A model generated the notes under the pieces. It searched no databases, had not been told where the DNA came from, and saw nothing but the letters and a program-made list of their open reading frames with translations. The position numbers and the translations under genes were made by a program. Shown here piece after piece: positions 38,125 through 49,015 of a DNA stretch of 64,000 bases. The stretch's first letter is position 1, and each line of letters starts with the position of its first letter. The stretch is from Amblyomma americanum. Lineage: Eukaryota > Arthropoda > Arachnida > Ixodida > Ixodidae. The stretch is from NCBI RefSeq assembly GCF_052857255.1, contig NC_135505.1, forward strand, positions 27,047,999 to 27,111,998, written 5' to 3'.

Positions 38125-38618
38125 TTGAAGCTGGGCCACATGATGCCAATATTGGATATGTTGCGTATACCGCAGATGAATCAAGGCTAAATGTATTGCT
38201 GCATAAGGTCCCTATGGTGCCCAGATGTGGCACTGATCTGTCCTTATGTCGCGATGATGCCCAGATATAGCCCTGATATGGTCGTATAAGGTCGCAATGC
38301 GCCCAGATGTGGCCCTGATCTGGCTGTATAAGGTAGTGACAACGCCAGATATGGCCCTGATCTGGCCATATAAGGCCGTGACGATGCCACATATGCCGTG
38401 ATCTGGCCATATAAGATCCCGTTACCCGTTCAGATATGGATTATATGTTGCCTGATATAGTCAGATCTGAGCCATATAAGGGCAACATTTCGCACATATA
38501 TGGCCATATATGGCCTGATTTTGACCTGGATCTGCCCAGATATGGCTTTATTTGCTGCCTTATATATTCATATCTGGCCGCATATAAAGCATATCTGGAC
38601 CAGATATGGAATTTCCGT
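38125..38618. repeat. palindromic CCAGATATGG satellite block 2
   Basis: About five units of ~42-43 bp with the core GCCCAGATATGGCCCTGATC and TGGCCATATAAGG lie between 38215 and 38430, followed by looser units. The block ends CCAGATATGGAATTTCCGTA AGGG, whose complement matches the opening of block 1 at 5011. CCATATCTGG and CCAGATATGG alternate, so each strand can self-pair. Confidence 0.75.
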
Positions 38619-39667
38619 AAGGGCATTGCCGTTTACTTTTGCCCCCAAGGTTAGGCTCTTCTTGTCTGTTTTGTTCCTTTCTTAAAGTTCTTCCTCCTCC
38701 TTCACTTGCAGTGGATAAAACCCATTGTCCGTTTGCCTCATAACGTGGGGTCTGCGTCGAGCCCACACAGCTCCGAAAAGGCATGGATGTGATTGCTGTT
38801 TAGTTTATTACATCAAGATTTAACTGCATTGCATTAAATTGTCATGTTGATAGCGCGATGTAGTCCGTGGGAAAAGTGGACATATGCAGCTTGTATTTAC
38901 TCTCCTGCAGCTAATATTGTTTTGTTCTTGTTTTTGCGGCACCGTGCATTCAGGATGCTGATGCACATTCAGATTGTTCTGCGCGGCCTTATCTGGCTAA
39001 GCTGCACGCGCTGGGTTATGACTGCCCTGTCACGTCACCCGAACCATTTGGCCACCGGAATTATTTTGCACATCGACCTAAATCCCTGGCTCAGATCTGA
39101 ACACAAATCCCCGATAAAGATGTTGTTTCGGGTAGTTGTAAAGGTGTCTGTTCCAGAGCGAAATTTAAGGCATTATTTTATTAGTTGTGAGGATGCTGAC
39201 TTTGATAAGAACAGGTATATCCTGTGATTATCCGCAACCGCGCACAAAAGTAAGCAGTCTATGATATTTGAGAAAAGAGAAAGGGATCGAGAAAGAAACG
39301 GTGTACGTGAACAAGACCACGGGCGCTTTTCTCGACAGGGAAATCGAGTTAATTTTTCGGGATATCCCGAAAAAACACATAAGTAATGTCAAAGTTTATT
39401 TTGCTCTTTTTGCTGCTCTGGCTACTTTATATAGTTGGCGCATCCCACCTAATTAAATTGAGCGTTTGTCTGCGTACTAAACCTCCGAGTGCGCCTGTCT
39501 TTTCTGGAAGCCTACGGGACTTGTGGGCTCCACTCTGCAGAGCTAAGTCGCCATCACGCCGATTCACAACATTTACAGCCAGCAAGAAGAAATGAGGCGC
39601 TCTGCCACGGATGTATAAACACTTCTTTATTCGTCTATTTTATGTGTCTATTTATATGTATTATGAG

Positions 39668-41175
39668 ACATACAATTGGGGTTTGCTGCCCCAGCGGCCA
39701 GTGCCGCCGAAGGAAGGAAGGAAGGCCTCAGATGTTGCTGGCACATACCCACTACGGGGAAGTGGCCAAGACACAGGCGGTTGCTGGATCCAGGAAAGTT
39801 TTGACGGGAAAAGGAGTGGTAATAGGATGTAGTCTGATAGATTGGAAGACGGAAGGACAGGGGTCCTGTTAACTTTGAGATCGAAGACGGGACAATGGCT
39901 TAAGGTGCATAATAGTATACAATGCCTGTAATGTTTCAATGTCGTACTGACTGAGAGCGGGAAGAAGAAATTAGAATGGGAGGCGCTGCGTTTCTTGAAC
40001 ATTTTGCACAGCAGAGCACACACTAATGTCGCTTCGTCCAAGCAAAGAAGCGCCAATGGATAGAACAACCGCGAAGGACACAGGCAAGCCCAGTTGATGA
40101 AATGGAATTTGCAAAAGACGCTTCCTCAAATGAGAGAAGCGGCGACAGAACACCAGGAAGTGATCTATTGTCTCAGGTTCGGCACAAAAAGGGCGCAGGG
40201 GGGAAGCCGCCAGGCCAGATCTGTGAAGGTAGAAATTCTGAAGGGGAACCCGGCAACGCAAGCGCGTGAAAGAGACCTCTAGTCTGCGTGAGCGCCAGTC
40301 TTTGCTACTCCAAGGATGCAGAAGGTGCTGATATTCGGGAGATGATGTAAGAGCCGAGGCAGCAAATTCCTGAAATATTGTGTAGCTGCAAAACCTCACC
40401 GCAGCTGCATATGCACACGTTGGCAGGACAGCAACAATTGGGCCGCAGAGAGAGGCTCTTGTTAAGGAATCTGCAACCTCATTTAAGTGGAAACCCATGT
40501 GGCCTGGTACCAAAAGCAACCTTACCGAATTTAGATGGAGCGGAATCAGGAATTTAAAGAGGCGTAATGCCCGAGACTCAGTAGGTGAGGATAAGGAAGA
40601 GCAAATGGACAATGAGTATGTCACAGGAATTTAAAGAGGCGTAATGCCCGAGACTCAGTAGGTGAGGATAAGGAAGAGCAAATGGACAATGAGTATGTCA
40701 TAAGCACGACCTTGGAAACGGTAGTTTCTAATTTTCGTAAGGCTAAGATTACTGTTAATAATTCAGCCAGAAAAATGTGAGTGAAGTCAGGAAGACAGAG
40801 AGAAAAAGACCAATCCAGTGAAGGCGAAAAAATTCCCACACCTGCCTTCTCGCGATCCTGCGAGGCATCGGTAGCAATAAGAACATGAGGGAAAGGACCT
40901 TAGGTGGTCTTGCAACAGACCCTGAAGAAGCGGGAAGGGCTGCAGCTTTGCATTCGATGGGAAAATGTCATCGAATTCAATCTGGACAGATGATGAGTTG
41001 TTATACATTTGGAGGACATCTGTGAAATGAATATTTATGGGATCAAGGAGGGACCGCACGTAACATATCTGCGGGGTATGAAAACGAGACCAGGCAGCAT
41101 TAAAAAAGGCGGAAGGTTGACTAAGAAATATTTTACTGAAAGCATGAAAAGGTGAGTCGCACAATTTTAAGGAAG
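39668..41175 (-). mobile_element. RNase-H-type LINE, 3' fragment, in copy A
   Basis: On the minus strand: VLIATDASQDREKAGVGIFS (start of RNase H with the catalytic D), FLAELLTVILALRKLETTVS, a TYSLSICSSL stretch where T-D-S-L is expected, then VPGHMGFHLNEVADSLTRAS and a C-x..H-x3-C-like CAEPETIDHFLVFC. Frames are broken, and a 77-bp tandem duplication (40547-40623 and 40624-40700) disrupts the RNase H. The RT is missing. Both borders are defined by loss of alignment with copy B. Confidence 0.7.
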
Positions 41176-41430
41176 GAGAGAAAGCTGAAGAAGACGAAGG
41201 TGACGCAGTTCAGTTTGCGAAGAAGACGAAGTTGATGCTCTTGAACTCTTCGCTTGGAGCTACGCTGTGTCAACAAATATTTTGCCTGTCCACATTTTTT
41301 GTGCGTCTGATTTGCGTCTTTACATTTGGTGGAGATTCTGGGTATCAGTCATCGTGGTAGAGGCTGATAAGAGGTGTAGATCTTCAGCTCCGTAGATCCG
41401 TAAGGTCTGTAGCTCCAGGGTGGGAACAGG
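41176..41430 (+). mobile_element. LTR-retrotransposon remnant (U5 end, primer binding site, leader)
   Basis: A segment ending GCGTCTTTACA is followed by TT and TGGTGGAGATTCTGGGTATC. The latter has the form of a tRNA-complementary primer binding site (TGG start, then acceptor and T-arm complement), so LTR end, 2-nt spacer and PBS can be read. No coding sequence remains. It lies between the LINE fragment and the resumption of the copy A alignment. Confidence 0.45.
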
Positions 41431-42602
41431 CGGCACTTATTCTATATATGCTTGAGGAACAACAGTTTTCCTAGTTTTCGCACCACACAAACTTTCCTTA
41501 AAACAACAACTACCCAAGTACGCCGCCGGAAATCATGTGTATAGTATTTTAGCGACTATATAAGTCTCTCTAGTCTGGTCATGAAATATGCATTTCCGAT
41601 GTTTAAAAAAAACTAATCTTACGAGACATAAGTTTCTTAGCAGTCATGCGTGCGTAACATCTGACGTAGCAAAAGCGGAACGACCACGGAAAGAACGGCA
41701 AAACTGCTTGGCAGCGCTATTTGACGGTACGTCCCTGGTTCGAGGTGTGTGCAGTCACGATATACGAGGTGTACGAGTATAACGGACAGATTCTTTTCAG
41801 AGTCGTGACCCCGTAAAAATTTTGCCCAGTGCAGTAAATAGGGCCCCCTCTGAGCTTTGTTTGCAAGATGAAACAGAGAGCGCATATTTTTCGCCACAGA
41901 GGACGGCCACAGATTGATCCCTCAGAAACCGTTGCACAGAAAGCGCACAAAGCTATGCCATGCGCACGATTCGCATTAATCATGTATACTAGTACTAAAG
42001 CACTTGACCAGAAAGCCTGGCACCGCATAACTGAAAAGCGATGCCTGCGGATGAATTTTGTAAAATGCCGCGCCCAACAGAAATGCGCGTATCTCGACGA
42101 CGTATCTGGGTAACACTGCCCCTATCTCGCTAACAAGCGCGATCCCTCAGATAGGGCATCTGCAACAGTTTCCATGGCCTCTCCGTATTTCCTCACGTCT
42201 ATAGCCGCTGCTTATCCAAAGGGTGCATCCCAAACAGCACAGGCAATCGGCCCAACACCGCAACAGGGGGGTTTCATCCTGGTCCTTTGTAGGGCTGGCC
42301 TTTGCCAATGCGGTTCCAACATTAGGCTAATTACCTGTGCTGCTGGGCATATTGCTCTCAACCAACCGATGTTTCGAAATGCTGTCCACACTCGTCCGAA
42401 ATTACTCCGGTATCATAGAAGGAAATAGCAAGCTTTCACTTCTTCGTAGGCTTTTTATTTACCTCTGTAATGAGGGCCATGCAACTAATGCAATTCTTAT
42501 CTGCCTTTTTTGTGAGTGCCCGGTAACCTGCTTCAATGGTCGCTAGCCGTTCCAGAGGAAGCGGGGTGAAAGCACACATGCATGGCGTCTCAGAACCTTA
42601 AG

Positions 42603-43038
42603 CTACAAATGCTCATCCCAGAGTGCGCCCTGAGAAGCGGGTGCCGGCGCATGCACTCCACACTCTCGGACGTGTGGGATTGGCCATGCATCGGGAACCA
42701 CTTGCGCAGCGGCATGAAAGCTGGCCTGGAGTCTTTCCACGCGGTGCGTAAAGAAGTGTGTCTCGAGGTCGTTTAAGTGCGGAAACATTTGGCAACAATG
42801 GGGACCCAGAAGCGGCCCACATTTGGTGCCAGGAGTTCGCCGTTGTTTGCGGCGACGCGTCAAGCTGGAAGATACGGTGCAGGACCGTCCGCAGTCGAGG
42901 CACTTGTGCGGCTTCTCCACCGTGTGGAGAAACAGGTGTCAGGTGAGATGTTGCTACTGTGAGAACCTCCTTTGGCACACCTTGCACACGAAGGGGCGGT
43001 CCCTCGTGTGGATCCACTCGTCTCTGATGACAAGGGAC
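42603..43038 (-). pseudogene. C2H2 zinc-finger gene copy A, exon 2
   Basis: The acceptor TTCTTACACAG|G completes the codon from exon 1. The frame gives a finger linker HTRDRPF, then VCKVCQRRFSQ with two in-frame stops (TAG, TGA) inside the first finger, HTVEKPHKCLDCGRSC (second finger, histidines lost), and PHCCQMFPHLNDLETHFFTH (third, one Cys displaced), to a stop at 42603-42605. C2H2 proteins bind DNA; here too many zinc ligands are lost for function. A run of 14 G lies ~30 bp upstream of the exon, in the intron. Confidence 0.75.
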
Positions 43039-44303
43039 CTGTGTAAGAATAGTTGAAAACAGAAGGAAGGGGGGGGGGGGGGAGTCTTAGCATGGCAGCC
43101 TTAATGCTGGCTATGAGGAGGAAGAGTGAAATAACCATTGCTTCAAAAAAAAAAGAACCATGCGGCCGTCAAGCATTCAACGGTGTGCAGTGCGATGAGC
43201 CAACAATAGGATGCTTTGATGAGCGGTTAAAACGCATATTTTTTTGTTTGCATTAGAACAGAGACAAAAAGAGAGAATAAGACAGGCACATTGTGTCTGC
43301 ATCCATGTGTTGGATATTGAATACCACCGAACTAGGCATTGAGCATACGTTCTCTGTCAAACCCCGGGCTTCGTACCGACAGGAAACGGGAGTATATGTA
43401 TTCTCTTCGCAGAATTCGCCGATTCCCGTCTATGCGCGAAGACAATGGTGGTCCCGATCTGTGTCGCAGCTAGACCTTAGGCCGCGGCTTGATCAGGTCC
43501 GCCACTGGACGCAGCGACTTTAGATTCATCACTAGCATTGCCTGTTCATGCTACTCGATGAGTCTCCGTAACAAACTGTACCATCTCCATCACAGCTACG
43601 CGAGCAAAACTCGCCTCCGTGCTCCAAAGTCTCTACCATGTAAACGCCAGGGCTACCAATTCTTCCTCCTGAAGGAAGACGACTCGCATGACAGCTTCGC
43701 CATGGAAGGCAGCGACATGCATCCTGTTCTAACTGCGCATTTGCCTATTGCAGGGCCAGACTACAATGTGAGCACACTCTCCCTATCTTTAGAGAAGCGC
43801 AATGATTGAAAATGTGGCATTTTGGGGGGTGTATATGTACATGCTTGTTGACCGTCATCATCAGCCTGAATACGCCTACTGCAGAGCAAAGGCATCTCCC
43901 AAGTCTCTTCAATTAACTCAGTCTTTTGCGAGGTGCAGCCATCGTAACCCCTCAAACATCTTAATTTCATCCGCCCACCTAACCTTCTGCTGCCCCCTGC
44001 TACGCTTGCCTTCTCTTAGTATTCATTCCGTTACCCTTCAGGACCAGCGGTTATCTTGCCTTCGCAATAAATTCACTGCCAAAGACCATTTCTTGCTTTT
44101 GATTTGGACTAGGATAACGTTAACCCGCGATTGCTCCCTTCCGCACTCTGCTCTATTGTAGTCTTTCAACGTTACACCTATCATTTTTCTTCCCATAGCT
44201 CGCGGCCAAACATTGCTTCATGCTCGCTTCGGTCTATATTACTGCTGGCGACTGTTATGAAAAGGAATTGCAGACGAATTGCGTGGTCAAACATTGCGCT
44301 TAC

Positions 44304-44457
44304 CCGTTATAGCTAGAGTACCTGCAATTCAAGCACTGGAACCTTCGCCTCTGGGGATGCTTGCTCTGCTGGTGCAGTTTCAAAAGATCTTGCGCCGGGA
44401 ACTGGTAGGCGCATTTGTCGCAGGAGAAAACCGTGGGAGAAGCTGGCAATCTGCTTC
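44304..44457 (-). pseudogene. C2H2 zinc-finger gene copy A, exon 1 (3' part, cut by the LTR element)
   Basis: Reads VFSCDKCAYQFPAQDLLKLH and then HPQRRRFQCLNCRYSSYNG; the first is a complete C2H2 finger, the second the first half of a finger completed by exon 2. The donor AACGG|GTAAGC leaves phase 2, matching exon 2. The 5' part of the exon is 48436-48469. With the element and one target duplication removed the exon is 188 nt, exactly the length in copy B. Confidence 0.75.
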
Positions 44458-44482
44458 CAGATCCTGTGTCGACTGCGCCAGT

Positions 44483-45312
44483 TGAGTTTCCCCTTCCCGG
44501 TGGCGATGAGAGGAAACTACTTGATGATGAACTCGGGGTTTCTTGATGACCCGGTGGTTCTACTCGCAAACATTCACATTACTCAAGGAAAGGAGAAGGT
44601 TAACTATTTATTTACAACATAGGTAAAAAACGAGAAGAAACAAAGCAAGGAGCAAACTATTTACATGACTAAATCGTGGATCAGATGAATTCAGCCCCCG
44701 CTCAACCCAGAGCGCTTGGTTTTAAACGCTCTGTCTCCGCCCTTAGCGGGGACAGCAACCAATAACATAACAAACGACCCATCTCGCCAATCAGTGGTTA
44801 GGGAAGGAAAATAAGGATTTCCGCCAACTAATCACAGATTGGGGAAAGAGTGCTGATTAAACATGTGGGAAAGGAGAGGTAGCAATCAAATAGACAAACA
44901 GCACAAACGCGACCACCCTCTCCCACGGCACCCACGGCCCAGCCGTTACCACTTTCTTTCGCACACGCGACAAAACGATCCCTAAAGTGTTTACTGAATA
45001 CACCGCACGAGACGAACACAGTCGTTACGGGAACAGTGGGTTTCCGGTCACTCGGCTAATACTCAGCCGTATCTCGTGCGCCCCCGAAACCTCGTCAGCC
45101 CCTTAACAACCACATGTCGACAGCTGTATATGGTTAGCGTTTTTCCCGGAGGGTCATCCCCGTGACGGCGCGGCGTAAACGAGGCCGTCCGCCGCACGAA
45201 GGGGAGGCAGGGACGGGACGGGCCCCTTTGTTGGGGACTTCCGACCCCACTGGAGCGGCCTTCCTTGAGAACACAAGACCAACGAGTTCGCAGAAAGGTC
45301 AGCGAACTCCAC
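44483..45312 (-). repeat. 3' LTR of the gag-only element
   Basis: Matches 47598-48430 with few differences (for example GATGAACTCGGGG against GATGAAATCGGGG). On its outer side 25 bp of PBS-like sequence separate it from the target duplication. Confidence 0.85.
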
Positions 45313-45507
45313 ACCTCCCAACCAAGAATGTCACGCGGACACTTGCTGTCAGTGTGACATTAAAGTCCGGCCACAAGGTTCCAAGCAGCACTGCGCACAC
45401 ACATACACAGCCTCAATTCGTTCCGTGCACACATGGTTAGGACACCAATCTGCACATTCCAGAATTCACCATGTCAGATCGGTGCACTAAATTGGCAGAA
45501 ATGATTT

Positions 45508-47049
45508 CTAGCCGCCTACATCTCGAAACAGAAGCTTATGTTTGTTTTTAGCTTCGTCAACCAGATTGGCTCTACATTTCGAATTATCCGGCACATCGCC
45601 GGTTGCAAAGGCTGCCGCCGCTTTCGGATTTGCATTGTCAGCTTGCTCAAAATCGACAGAGCTCACCAGCTCCCTGAACTCTACAAAGATTGCTGCTGTC
45701 ATCGCGTCTGCATTCTCCCGTTCTCTGAATCTCGCACTAAAGTTAGTTCTCAGATCTGCTACTTCGCCTGCAGCTTCACATCGGGTTTCAGGTGACGCTA
45801 GCTCTTTGCAGAGCTTGCAGCCGATGTTCTCATGAAGAAAAACCATCTCCTCAAGCATTATTGCCCCACAGTTACCTTGACCAGCTTGGTTCCGCACTTC
45901 TGGTAATGAGGTATCATGCTTCATGTTTAGACTTACAGGGATGAATGCAGTTTTCGGATCTCCGAGTTCCCTACCTGCTGTGAAGCTCTTTGCAGCTGTC
46001 GCTGTTAACTCCCAATCTGCTGCAGAGACATTTGCAGCTTCCGAATCTGCTTGAAGCTCTACTGAAGCCTCAGGTTTGCCACTAACGGATTCGCGCGGAA
46101 TTTTGAAATTCTCTTTGACATCAGCTTTCTCATTTTCTTCCTGCAGCTGCACCTTTTCTGGCTGCTCTAGCAGCGCGGGCGTCTCAAGTGTTATCAACTT
46201 CCCTACACCTGCAGCTACATCTGCTGTCACTGCGCACAGTGTCAGCTCCAGCTTGCTAACCAACTCATTTTTGGCAGCTAGCTTACCATCACCTGCAAGG
46301 AGTGGGCCCGCTATCAGATCCTGATTTACATCTTCCTCGCGCGTTCCCGCTGCCTCAGAGCTAGCGCCGACCTGCTCTTGGGCAACGCTGAACGCTTGTT
46401 CACGAGAAGTACACTCCTGCCCCTCTTTGGTCTGCTCTATATGTGCTCGCTCTGACAGCGAATGCTTCACAGGTGTGACTAACGCCTCTATGCCTTCAGC
46501 GATCTGTTCTGGCAAGGCACACAACGTTAGATCAGCTTGTGCTCTTTGGAGAGCCGCACACTGCCATTTTGTAATTTCGGTCCCTGAATCCACACAGGCT
46601 TCAGAATTTTGACCTTCGGATTCCAAGTTGCTGCATGCGAGATCGTCTACCCTATCTGGTTGACTGACCTTATCAACAGCCATCTCCGACTGGGAACTTG
46701 GTTTATCAGGCGCCGGTACCTCCACCTGAGCTACTAGCTCGCACACCTCTCTCCTCACCGCGGGAATATCTTGTTCTTGCTTTTTCGAACACTCAATCAT
46801 CGAATGCCCAAATTTCATGCAGTTAAAACATTGAACTGCTGCGAATAAGACCTCGCTATCAACTTTCGTCCCTTGCCTTAATTTCAACTGCATCTGTGCA
46901 AGTTTTCTCTTTTCTAGTTCAATTTGGAGTTTCAAATTTTCAATTTCACTCAGCTGTTCAGCCTCCTCCTGCTCAACACGTCGCATCCTGCCCTCCTGAT
47001 CATACCGTACGGCAGCCATCTCCGTTTTCCGTGCTATCGTTTCTAGCAA
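45508..47049 (-). CDS. gag-like protein with an N-terminal CCHC knuckle
   Basis: 513 codons are open. Residues ~20-60 form a charged coiled coil (EQLSEIENLKLQIELEKRKL). A zinc knuckle C-x2-C-x4-H-x4-C (CFNCMKFGHSMIEC, C74, C77, H82, C87) follows, much nearer the N terminus than in usual Gag, so the capsid part seems missing or moved upstream. The remaining ~400 residues are acidic and low in complexity, with two related segments (ADLTLCALPEQIAEGIEALV and LELTLCAVTADVAAGVGKLI). The role would be binding element RNA in a particle. The minus-strand region 47400-47057 has three copies of GTCAGCGAGCTGCTGA, possibly part of the original N-terminal coding sequence. Confidence 0.65.
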   Translation of the reverse strand: MLETIARKTEMAAVRYDQEGRMRRVEQEEAEQLSEIENLKLQIELEKRKLAQMQLKLRQGTKVDSEVLFAAVQCFNCMKFGHSMIECSKKQEQDIPAVRREVCELVAQVEVPAPDKPSSQSEMAVDKVSQPDRVDDLACSNLESEGQNSEACVDSGTEITKWQCAALQRAQADLTLCALPEQIAEGIEALVTPVKHSLSERAHIEQTKEGQECTSREQAFSVAQEQVGASSEAAGTREEDVNQDLIAGPLLAGDGKLAAKNELVSKLELTLCAVTADVAAGVGKLITLETPALLEQPEKVQLQEENEKADVKENFKIPRESVSGKPEASVELQADSEAANVSAADWELTATAAKSFTAGRELGDPKTAFIPVSLNMKHDTSLPEVRNQAGQGNCGAIMLEEMVFLHENIGCKLCKELASPETRCEAAGEVADLRTNFSARFRERENADAMTAAIFVEFRELVSSVDFEQADNANPKAAAAFATGDVPDNSKCRANLVDEAKNKHKLLFRDVGG

Positions 47050-47524
47050 ATAAACACTACACCGACATGGTGAATTCGGAGAAAGCAGAAAGGTCTCCTA
47101 CCTTACTGGTTGCTCTCTGCCCCGGTGATCTCGTCGTCCTCCGTGATGACGACAGGCTCCTCGATGCGGACGACTTGAGCTCTGGATCTCTCAGCAGCTC
47201 GCTGACTTCTGCCTCGTGTGACAGGCTTGACTTGGTCACCTGGTTACTTTTCAGCAGCTCGCTGACTCAAACCAGTTCGAGGTGGACGCCTGGTTCTTTT
47301 CAGCAGCTCGCTGACTCGAACCCTCGATGGCTTGTTGTTGCCCGGCTCCTTCAGCTCCTAGCTGACTTGAGCCTCCGACGTCCTCTCGAACTCGACCCGT
47401 GATCCTGAAGCTCTCGACGTCGTCTTTCGACGCAGCTTCACGTTTTCTCCTTTAGGACAAACAGCTTGTCCACCGACTTGTTCTTTTCACCTTCCGTCCA
47501 ATGCCTTGAGCAGAAAGAAGTTGC

Positions 47525-47600
47525 GATCCTGTGTCGACTGCGCCAGTTGAGATCCTGTGTCGACTGTGCCAGTTGCGATCGTGTCGACTGCGCCAGTTGA
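47525..47600 (-). repeat. three tandem primer-binding-site-like units
   Basis: Units at 47525-47550, 47551-47576 and 47577-47600 (26, 26 and 24 bp). On the minus strand each reads TGGC(G/A)CAGTCGACAC followed by (AG)GATC and a CAAC spacer. The TGG start and form resemble sequences complementary to a tRNA 3' end. Confidence 0.8.
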
Positions 47601-48430
47601 ATTTCCCCCTTCAGGTGGCGATGAGAGGAAACTACTTGATGATGAAATCGGGGTTTCTTGATGACCCGGTGGTTCTACTCCCAAACATTCACATTACTCA
47701 AGGAAAGGAGAAGGTTAACTATTTATTTACAACATAGGTAAAAAAACGAGAAGAAACAAAGCAAGGAGAAAACTATTTACATGACTAAATCGTGGATCAG
47801 ATGAATTCAGCCCCCGCTCAACCCAGAGCGCTTGGTTTTAAACGCTCTGTCTCCGCCCTTAGCGGGGACAGCAACCAATAACACAACAAACGACCCATCT
47901 CGCCAATCAGTGGTTAGGGAAAGGAAAATAAGGATTTCCGCCAACTAATCACAGATTGGGGAAAGAGTGCGGATTAAACATTTGGGAAAGGAGAGGTTGC
48001 AATAAAATAGACAAACAGCACAAACGCGACCACCCTCTCCCACGGCACCCACGGCCCAGCCGTTACCACTTTCTTTCGCACACGCGACAAAACGATCCCT
48101 AAAGTGTTTACTGAATACACCGCACGAGACGAACACAGTCGTTACGGGAACAGTGGGTTTCCGGTCACTCGGCTAATACTCAGCCGTATCTCGTGCGCCC
48201 CCGAAACCTCGTCAGCCCCTTAACAACCACATGTCGACAGCTGTATATGGTTAGCGTTTTTCCCGGAGGGTCATCCCCGTGACGGCGCGGCGTAAACGAG
48301 GCCGTCCGCCGCACGAAGGGGAGGCAGGGACGGGACGGGCCCCTTTGTTGGGGACTTCCGATCCCACTGGAGCGGCCTTCCTTGAGAACACAAGACCAAC
48401 GAGTTCGCAGAAAGGCCAGCGAACTCCACA
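47598..48430 (-). repeat. 5' LTR of the gag-only element
   Basis: On the minus strand it begins TGTGGAGTTCGC, directly at the GAAGC target duplication, and ends TTCA, followed by AC and the PBS-like TGGCGCAGTCGACAC. Confidence 0.85.
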
Positions 48431-48435
48431 GCTTC

Positions 48436-48469
48436 TTTCTTCTTTAGCGAGCGCCGAAGCAACATCTTC
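48436..48469 (-). pseudogene. C2H2 zinc-finger gene copy A, exon 1 (5' part)
   Basis: Minus-strand EDVASALAKEE aligns with EEVYSVLNAAD in copy B. The acceptor has decayed: copy B has TTTTTTTAG before the exon, whereas copy A has TTATTCAT, so the AG is lost. Confidence 0.65.
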
Positions 48470-49015
48470 ATGAATAATAACAGGTCAGGGCTGCTCCATC
48501 CGAGCCTGCACTCTTAACAGTCAATCATGAGAGGCAGACGATGTATGCGGAAATGCACGCATTTGTGTCCGCCCCGTTCCTGTTTTTATAGTTTCTGCAT
48601 GCTGTTGCTCTTATCAGGCGCTACAACAACCGGACACGTCTGCAAGAACAAAAAGAACAGTACATATTCGAAGTGCCTTGCTAGATCTCTAGTGTTTTGT
48701 TTGTCACTGTCATGCTTGTCACTCAGTTCAGAAATTCTTTACCTGCATGAACTGCTTGTGTTCTTTGATATGCTATTTTGGCTCGGCGGTCCTAGGTACA
48801 GTGTAAGAAAATTATAGAAATGCATCTAGCGCAATGCCTGATCTTTTACCGGTGTTTAACAAATTCATAACGATTAGGTAAAGTGATTTTAGCGAACAAC
48901 ACGGTTGGCTGTTTTGATGCGCCAGATTATCAAGATACGAGCCTAAAAACGCTCAGGAATACTTGCCCTCATCTTCCGAGCAAGCAGGCAACGTTGCAAG
49001 CTGGCAGCAGGGAGA

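Larger units (their letters stand above)
44458..48430 (-). mobile_element. gag-only LTR retrotransposon inside the zinc-finger exon
   Basis: Two direct repeats of ~830 bp (44483-45312 and 47598-48430) flank 2.3 kb carrying a single large minus-strand ORF with a CCHC knuckle. The ends are TG..CA. A 5-bp duplication GCTTC (44453-44457 and 48431-48435) marks the insertion. By eye the LTRs differ at about fourteen positions. There is no protease, RT, RNase H or integrase, so it is non-autonomous. A short purine run (complement GGTTGGGAGG) lies directly before the 3' LTR at 45313-45322. Confidence 0.85.
38640..49015. repeat. duplicated locus, copy A (zinc-finger pseudogene block)
   Basis: The block aligns in order with copy B at 53470-63990: CACTTGCAGTGGAT (38705 / 53482), TACTCTCCTGCAGCTAATAT (38900 / 53670), CGCTTTTC.CGACA (39327 / 54973), GCAAAACTGCTTGGCAG (41699 / 55570), the finger exons, and CTCGTTCCTGTTTTTATA-like sequence (48575 / 63467). 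Copy A is interrupted by a LINE fragment plus LTR remnant (39668-41430) and an LTR retrotransposon (44458-48430). Same orientation, clearly diverged, so an old tandem duplication. Confidence 0.75.

Noticed and set aside
39971..40624. 217-codon minus-strand frame as a host gene
   Set aside because: It contains an RNase H and zinc-knuckle tail of a LINE and lies in an insertion absent from the duplicate block.
45538..46612. Several plus-strand open frames opposite the gag ORF
   Set aside because: They are shadows of the long minus-strand frame, with no domain of their own.
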